Shown here in pieces: positions 63,288-64,000 of a stretch of 64,000 nt of DNA. Numbering within the stretch: the stretch's first letter is position 1; each line of letters begins with the position of its first letter. A model generated the notes under the pieces. That model was not told the DNA's origin. It did not search any database and worked only from the letters and a program-made list of their open reading frames with translations. Position numbers and translations under genes: made by a program. The stretch comes from Vibrio tubiashii ATCC 19109 (GTDB lineage Bacteria > Pseudomonadota > Gammaproteobacteria > Enterobacterales > Vibrionaceae): NCBI RefSeq assembly GCF_000772105.1, contig NZ_CP009354.1, positions 2,046,001 to 2,110,000 on the forward strand, read 5' to 3'.

Positions 63288-64000
63288 ATGGCTGTTCATG
63301 TTGGCATCATCGATCAAGACCCAATTCGCTTGGTCACTCCGCTTCTTGATAATCGCACCGTAAGCGATCATATCGTCTTCATTGGAGTCCCTGCTCAAGA
63401 AGATATGTATTTGCGTCTTCACAGCGTCTTGAGCAAAAGAAACATCACCTCGGAATTTTTTGAAATTCCTAACGTCGCGAATCCATCAAAGATTAAGCAA
63501 GCTGTTTCTATTCTTGCAGAAGACCTAAAAGCAAGAGGCGAAGAAGTTAAGCTGAATGCGAGCTGTGGACTTCGCCACCGCCTGTTATCAGTCTACGAGA
63601 TTTTCCGCACCTATCACTGGCCTATTTTCGTTGTTGAACCTAATAGTGACCGTCTATGTTGGCTTTACCCTGACGGCAAAGAAGATACTCAGGTTCAAGA
63701 CAGAATTACCATCGATGATTATCTCACCGTGTTCGGTGCTCGTGGTGAATTTAGCGACCAAGAACTCCCTCCTCAACTTGACCAAAAGCTGTATGAGCTT
63801 GGCGAACGTTGGGCGAGCAATGCGTTAGAGTTAGGTCCTGGCCTTGCCACACTCAACTATCTAGCGACGACTTGCCGCAAAGAGCAGCGTCTCGATGTTG
63901 AACTATCGGAAAAGCAGCAGGGTTATCGCGAGCTAAATATGCTTCTTAGTGATTTGGTTGAAGCTGAAATAGCGACCTATCAAAACGGCGTATTAACCTT
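63288..64000 (+). CDS. DUF1887 family CARF-like protein, C-terminus outside the window
   Basis: The frame stays open to the window edge; 237 residues are visible. MAVHVGIIDQDPIRLVTPLLD opens a Rossmann-like CARF fold (first strand VHVGIIDQDP, then DHIVFIGVPAQ), and the later strands EEVKLNASCGLRHRLLSVYEIF and WPIFVVEPNSDRLCWLYPDG match DUF1887 proteins. I identify it as the type of V. cholerae VC1899. Family members with CARF plus a C-terminal PD-(D/E)XK-like nuclease include Card1, activated by cyclic tetra-adenylate. The usual NxTGGTK-like ligand motif is here NASCGLRH, so ligand binding may differ. The ATG has AGGA eight bases upstream. No CRISPR array or cas gene is nearby. Confidence 0.75.
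   Translation, partial: MAVHVGIIDQDPIRLVTPLLDNRTVSDHIVFIGVPAQEDMYLRLHSVLSKRNITSEFFEIPNVANPSKIKQAVSILAEDLKARGEEVKLNASCGLRHRLLSVYEIFRTYHWPIFVVEPNSDRLCWLYPDGKEDTQVQDRITIDDYLTVFGARGEFSDQELPPQLDQKLYELGERWASNALELGPGLATLNYLATTCRKEQRLDVELSEKQQGYRELNMLLSDLVEAEIATYQNGVLT

Noticed and set aside
1..64000. Genomic island, prophage, transposon or CRISPR locus
   Set aside because: No integrase, transposase, phage structural gene, tRNA junction or repeat-spacer array was seen; gene content and order are those of the Vibrio core.

Overview
This window is chromosomal core DNA from a Vibrio species, almost certainly chromosome 1. The basis is the full-length gene repertoire and order: tfoX, panP, hexR and ybjL; a PilZ protein followed by mfd and csiV; prkA-yeaH-ycgB; and a DUF1887 protein of the VC1899 type. 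No species is assigned. I see no insertion sequence, integrase, tRNA, rRNA or CRISPR array. Genes are tightly packed and most units end in clear intrinsic terminators, many working in both directions.

Layout. 1-5.1 kb: the start of serC (cut by the window edge), a DUF945 protein, a histidine kinase/response regulator pair and a small outer membrane protein. 5.1-13.3 kb: competence regulator tfoX, an HDOD protein, lysine exporter lysO, a small secreted protein, aspartate decarboxylase panP, hexR, an iron-type alcohol dehydrogenase and grxA. 13.5-18.4 kb: ybjL-type transporter and a four-gene basic amino acid ABC importer. 18.4-27.2 kb: an anaerobic block with a DUF3360 membrane protein, pflB and pflA, with an LpxR-type enzyme and a chemoreceptor between pflB and pflA. 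Two long untranslated leaders here are the best riboregulator candidates.

27.3-36.7 kb: an orphan CbiM-like protein, yfbU, a chemoreceptor, a MipA-like porin and the stress-kinase operon prkA-yeaH-ycgB. 36.8-49.2 kb: envelope biogenesis genes kdsB-ycaR-lpxK-msbA, then comEC, DUF2062, a DUF2157/DUF4401/GDYXXLXY module and lolCDE. 49.3-61 kb: a degenerate PilZ protein, mfd, csiV, an acetyltransferase, ndh with a perfect FNR palindrome upstream, and the run ycfP, thiK, lpoB, ycfL, a COG3014 lipoprotein and hinT. The right edge holds a third chemoreceptor and a DUF1887 (CARF-like) protein that runs off the window.

Together the genes cover envelope assembly (lipid A and Kdo synthesis, LPS flipping, lipoprotein export, PBP activators), anaerobic carbon flow, competence (tfoX and comEC) and signal sensing. 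There is no obvious novel gene island. The points most worth checking are the pflB and DUF3360 leaders, the CARF-like protein outside any CRISPR context, and a kinase whose receiver domain lacks the phospho-acceptor and looks duplicated from its partner regulator.
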